Of a stretch of DNA of 64,000 nucleotides, positions 61,001-64,000 are shown one piece after another; positions within the stretch are counted from its first letter, which is position 1; each line of letters begins with the position of its first letter. The DNA is taken from positions 310,001-374,000 of the forward strand of contig OZ237753.1 of the NCBI GenBank assembly GCA_965178125.1, written 5' to 3'. The notes beneath the pieces are model-generated. The model saw only the letters and a list, made by a program, of their open reading frames with translations, was not told the DNA's origin and made no database searches. The DNA is from Bilabrum cf. latius (Eukaryota > Bigyra: Bicosoecida > Bigyra > Bicosoecida). The translations under genes were made by a program, and so were the position numbers.

Positions 61001-64000
61001 ATCATGAGGACGTATAGGGCACCCGAGTCCAAACCTGCCTGATCGTCTAGGGTGGCGCTGACCATGATGTCATTAAAACCATCCTCATCGATGTCGCCGA
61101 GATCCCCCGAAATGGCCACGCCGAACCGAGTGTTGAACAGGGAGTTTCCAGCCGGCATCCCCCCCTCCCCGTCGGCAATCCTCTGCGTGTGCACCACCGT
61201 GGCATTCGGAAGCACCCGCATCACGTACAGCACTCCACCGTCTTCATACCCCCCAAGCAGCCTGGGCAAGTGGCCTTGGTCCCCTCGAGGCTGATCGAGA
61301 CGACCAGGGGTACCAAAGCGCGGTTCCAAGTCGTCAATCTCGGCCCCTCCCTCAGAGTACGATATCTTCTGAAAGTCTCGTACCGTACCGTTGGATCGTA
61401 GGAAAAGCACGTACATTGCGCCCGCATTGGTAAGCGAAGGGTCGTCACTCATCGTCGCCTTGACAGCCACTTCATCTATTCCGTCGTGGTCCAGGTCGCC
61501 CACGTTCACCACGAGGTCTCCAAACCTGTCTCCATCGCTCAGCTCTCCAGACGGAAATCCGTTCAGCCCGCTGGCGATCTTTACCGTGGAGAGCACGGTC
61601 CCGAGGTCAGGCGAGGGACTGGCCGATGGCGTCGGGGTAGCAGAAGTGCTCGGAGTTGCGGAGGGGCTTGGGGTGCTGGACGCGCTTGGGGTCGGGCTCG
61701 GGGTAATGCTTGGAACGGGCCCGCCGCCCATCATCATCACGAAGCCCCTTCCCGCGCGTTTTGAAGTTCCAAACGATTCCGGTGCACCCACGAATAGGTC
61801 TGTCGTGAGGTCCCCATTGACGTCACCGAGTGCTGCGATGCTACTGCCAAAGAAGTCGTTCTATGCGAGCGACCCATCTAGCTCGCCGCCAGAGCCAGTC
61901 TGTAAAAGTGGATGGGTCTCCACGGCATGTCCAGTGCTGTTGATGCGAATCATAAAAATACCGCCCACGTCAGCCTATCCGGGGGCATCTCTGTTGGGCG
62001 CCCCCACAGCGATCCATGAGTCAAAGGAACCGTCTAAGTGGCCCAAGTGCTCGACGCTGGAGCCAAAGTAATCGAAACCATTCAAATCAAACGAGAAACC
62101 ACCGCTTTGTTCTGCGATCAAGGTGAAGTGAGACACACCCACAGTGGTGTCGGATGCAAAGGCGATCACCACACCCCCGTTCCAAATGTCACCATTGCTG
62201 CTAGTATACGATGCCCCTGCAGCGAAATCGTCCCTTCCGTTCCCGTCCAGGTCGCCCAGCCCAGCTAGTGCGGTGCCCAGGCGATGCACAGGTTCAGGGA
62301 GACCGCTTCCGCCGCTAGTGTTGAAGCTGTGGTGGTCGAGCTCGATGGTCCTGTTGACGGTGTCCGTGTTTGCGTTCATGAGCAGCAAGACAATGTTGCC
62401 TTCGAAGCTATCAGCGCCGGGTGTACCACCCGCGATGTCGGTCACGCCGTCCCCGTTGAAGTCGCCGATGGACGCGACCGACCACCCAAATCCGCTCGGC
62501 AGCGCGCCCACCCCCGCGTTGTTGCTCCTGAGCACGGTGAAAGAGGAAGCCTCACCCGAGCTCTCGTTCATGCGCACGAGGTACGACCTCGATGCGGAGT
62601 TAGCGGATAGGATGACACGAAGGGGCATATTCTAGTCTTCCGCCCAGCCGGGCCGAATCACATCCAGGTCGACCGCGAGATGGTAGCTGCCACCTATCGC
62701 TGTATGCATGGGGTTGTCCGTAGGTACCACTGGTGTGGCAGATTTGACCGTACCGTTGCGGTGCAGCAGCACCGTCCAGGCCTGACCTCTGCTGCTGACA
62801 GCTCCGACGTCGGCAAAAGGCGCTCCGATCATGACGTCAGGGACCCCATCACCATCAATATCTCCGATGGGTGCCGCACCCGTCGCATAAGAGTCATTGA
62901 GCCCGAGCACTACATCATCGGGCCATCCGCCGCGGCCCAATCTACCAATCTCAACGATCTCAGATACGCTGCCAATCGGGGCCGCAGCAGCGGAGGGAGA
63001 AGCAGAGGGCGTTGGGGAAGGACTGGGGCTAGGCAGGGCGGCGGCGCCTCCCACGCTGATGATCGCAGCGCCTCCGTAGTTAGTGCCACCGTAGTCTGCC
63101 TGGGGTAAACCAGCGAGGATCTCCCTCCGCCCGTCTCCGTCAAGATCCGCGACGGTGTCCAGCGGCACCATGCGGGCTCCAGCGGGGAGAGTGGACAGAG
63201 CGGGAATACTTCTGTCCAGTTGGTCCACGCTCTTCACCGGGTCTGTCTCATTCCCAGGGTTCATGTACAGAATGTAGATTGCCCCGCTGCTCGAAGCATA
63301 GCCGTCCGCGCTCGCGAGCAAGTCAGCCACGCCGTCTCCGTCCATGTCTCCGGCTAGGCAAAGGGACTCACCGAACCGATCGCCGAGTGAGTAGTCAGTG
63401 TTCAAGATGCCACCGACCCCTCGATGAGCCACTTGGACGGCAGAGCCAGGCACGACGCCACCGTCGTAGCCCAGTCGGAACACAGCGATAATGCCGTCGT
63501 CTATCTAGACCCTGTAGAAGACAGCGACGTCCACGGGATTGCCTTCCTGCCTCGGGGGCATGGCGGCGATGGCGGCGCCAAGGTCTTCCCTGTCAGCACC
63601 CGGGAGGGAGCTGAGGCCCTCGCCCGCCAGCATGCTCAGCCTGCGAGCGCTCTTGACCGTGTCGTTGCCGTGCATGAACAGGACGAACAGGGCACCATCG
63701 TCCGTGCCGTTCATGTCCGCCTTGGGGGCACCGACGAGCAGATCGACGAAGCCGTCTCCGTCCACGTCTCCAATGCCCGCCTCAACTGCGGAACCGAACT
63801 CGTCACCCGGTGCTATGGTGCCTGCCGGAAGGCCGCTCACATTGTTCTGCAGGATGGTGCGGTTCATCATCGTGCCGTTCGGCCAGAGGCGAAGGACCTG
63901 CACTCGGCCAGACAGTCTGCCGTTTGCGTCAGAGCCATCCTCTCCGACTGCAAGGCGCAGCAGCTCAGGACTCTCGCCGTTTGACTGTCGGAAGGCAGTA
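40087..64000 (-). CDS. Giant FG-GAP beta-propeller / REJ / polycystin-like membrane protein; 5' end beyond window
   Basis: A single frame open from the right edge to TGA 40089-40087 covers 7,970 residues with about 41 TAG (Gln) codons, no TAA or TGA and no intron. From the N side: tandem integrin-alpha-like FG-GAP repeats (FG..V.N(V/L)GDLDGDG..(D/E) units) grouped into propellers separated by Ser/Pro linkers (49.6-64 kb); Calx-beta-like domains with FDASDWNVP (about 48-49.4 kb); a receptor-for-egg-jelly region containing TNAPPSSG...IGWTDE (about 45-47.5 kb); an EGF-like Cys cluster (44.74-44.86 kb); and a GPS-like CATTHLSDF (about 43.74 kb). The membrane region starts with FPVIVLGVLLLAFVLAWV and has LTATCLTSMAINAIFFG and later ARAWVIASLVSF...LQEPL, typical of polycystin-1 and REJ proteins. 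The large extracellular part suggests adhesion or sensing at the cell surface. The visible C terminus ends soon after the LQEPL helix, so a PKD2-type channel domain seems absent. The N terminus is outside the window. Confidence 0.85.
49595..64000 (-). repeat. Super-repeats of about 1.33 kb: FG-GAP propeller plus Ser/Pro linker
   Basis: Eleven Ser/Pro/Thr-rich linkers (SPSPTPS type) lie near 49.65, 51.0, 52.3, 53.65, 55.0, 56.33, 57.65, 58.97, 60.33, 61.66 and 63.0 kb, spaced 1.3-1.37 kb. The about 440 residues between neighbours hold the same ordered phrases: NVGDLDGDGIDEVAV, GAMYVLFL.(S/P)NGTVRDFQKIS, GRLDQP.GD.GHLPRLLGG, (L/V)YVMRVLPNATVVHT, GDLGD.D.DG..D, GALYVL.M..NDTV, SPR.PGNPVD, GKCGDLDGDGVEDLLVGA. 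Several are missing or altered in single units. About seven FG-GAP-type blades per unit would make one integrin-type propeller, so at least ten complete propellers are in the window. Confidence 0.85.

Noticed and set aside
1-64000. Reading the dozens of same-frame ORF fragments as separate small genes or as decayed pseudogenes
   Set aside because: The fragments are collinear in one frame, separated only by TAG, with domains running across the breaks. Pseudogene decay would also give TAA, TGA and frameshifts.
1-64000. Ciliate-type code in which both UAA and UAG encode Gln
   Set aside because: No in-frame TAA occurs in about 13,500 codons of the two giant frames, and one gene ends naturally at TAA (28531).
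1-64000. UAG as pyrrolysine or simple stop readthrough
   Set aside because: Pyrrolysine use is archaeal or bacterial and sparse. Here TAG is dense, eukaryotic, and matches Gln sites and CAG repeats.
1-64000. UAG as leucine, as reported for a sainouroid rhizarian
   Set aside because: Aligned positions in Rpt2, the propeller repeats, the GH79 pair and the polyQ tract are Gln, not Leu.

Overview
The window is nuclear DNA from a eukaryote, almost certainly a unicellular protist. It encodes proteasome subunit Rpt2, tafazzin and a CCR4-NOT subunit (CNOT10). Three of its genes have clear GT-AG introns (about 80-320 nt), and a fourth small gene probably has one. I could not place the lineage.

The key to reading it is the genetic code: TAG is not a stop here but encodes glutamine. 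With TAG as Gln, dozens of apparent ORF fragments fuse into eleven long genes that pack the window with little intergenic DNA. The two largest frames together hold roughly 90 in-frame TAG codons and no TAA or TGA over about 13,500 codons. Known Gln positions in Rpt2, repeated beta-propeller units, a duplicated GH79 pair and a polyglutamine tract all show TAG in place of CAG/CAA. TGA ends nine of the ten genes whose stop is visible, and TAA ends one.

Layout. 1-16,689 (-): 5' part of a giant PI3K-related kinase, possibly ATM-like, whose kinase domain begins at the left edge. 16,959-18,698 (+): unidentified protein. 18,858-22,566 (+): CNOT10-like, four exons, ending in a CAG/TAG polyglutamine tail. 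22,752-24,245 (-) and 24,407-25,906 (+): a head-to-head pair of secreted heparanase-like GH79 paralogues. 26,019-26,376: 41-bp minisatellite. 26,347-28,375 (-): tafazzin, multi-exon, whose 3' end lies in the minisatellite. 28,531-29,223 (-): unidentified. 29,924-30,622 (+): small protein resembling mitoribosomal mL40. 30,951-32,446 (-): Rpt2/PSMC1. 32,589-39,959 (+): 2,456-residue coiled-coil, fibronectin-III and EF-hand protein. 40,087-64,000 (-, open at the right edge): at least 7,970 residues with tandem integrin-alpha-like FG-GAP beta-propellers, Calx-beta-like domains, REJ region, EGF, GPS and a polycystin-like membrane region.

The housekeeping genes are spliced. The giant genes are almost intron-free: a single 92-nt intron in the kinase and none visible in the other two. 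The two giant surface/cytoskeletal-type genes end tail to tail 127 bp apart. There is no sign of an operon; the genes sit as divergent or convergent pairs with gaps mostly of 100-450 bp.
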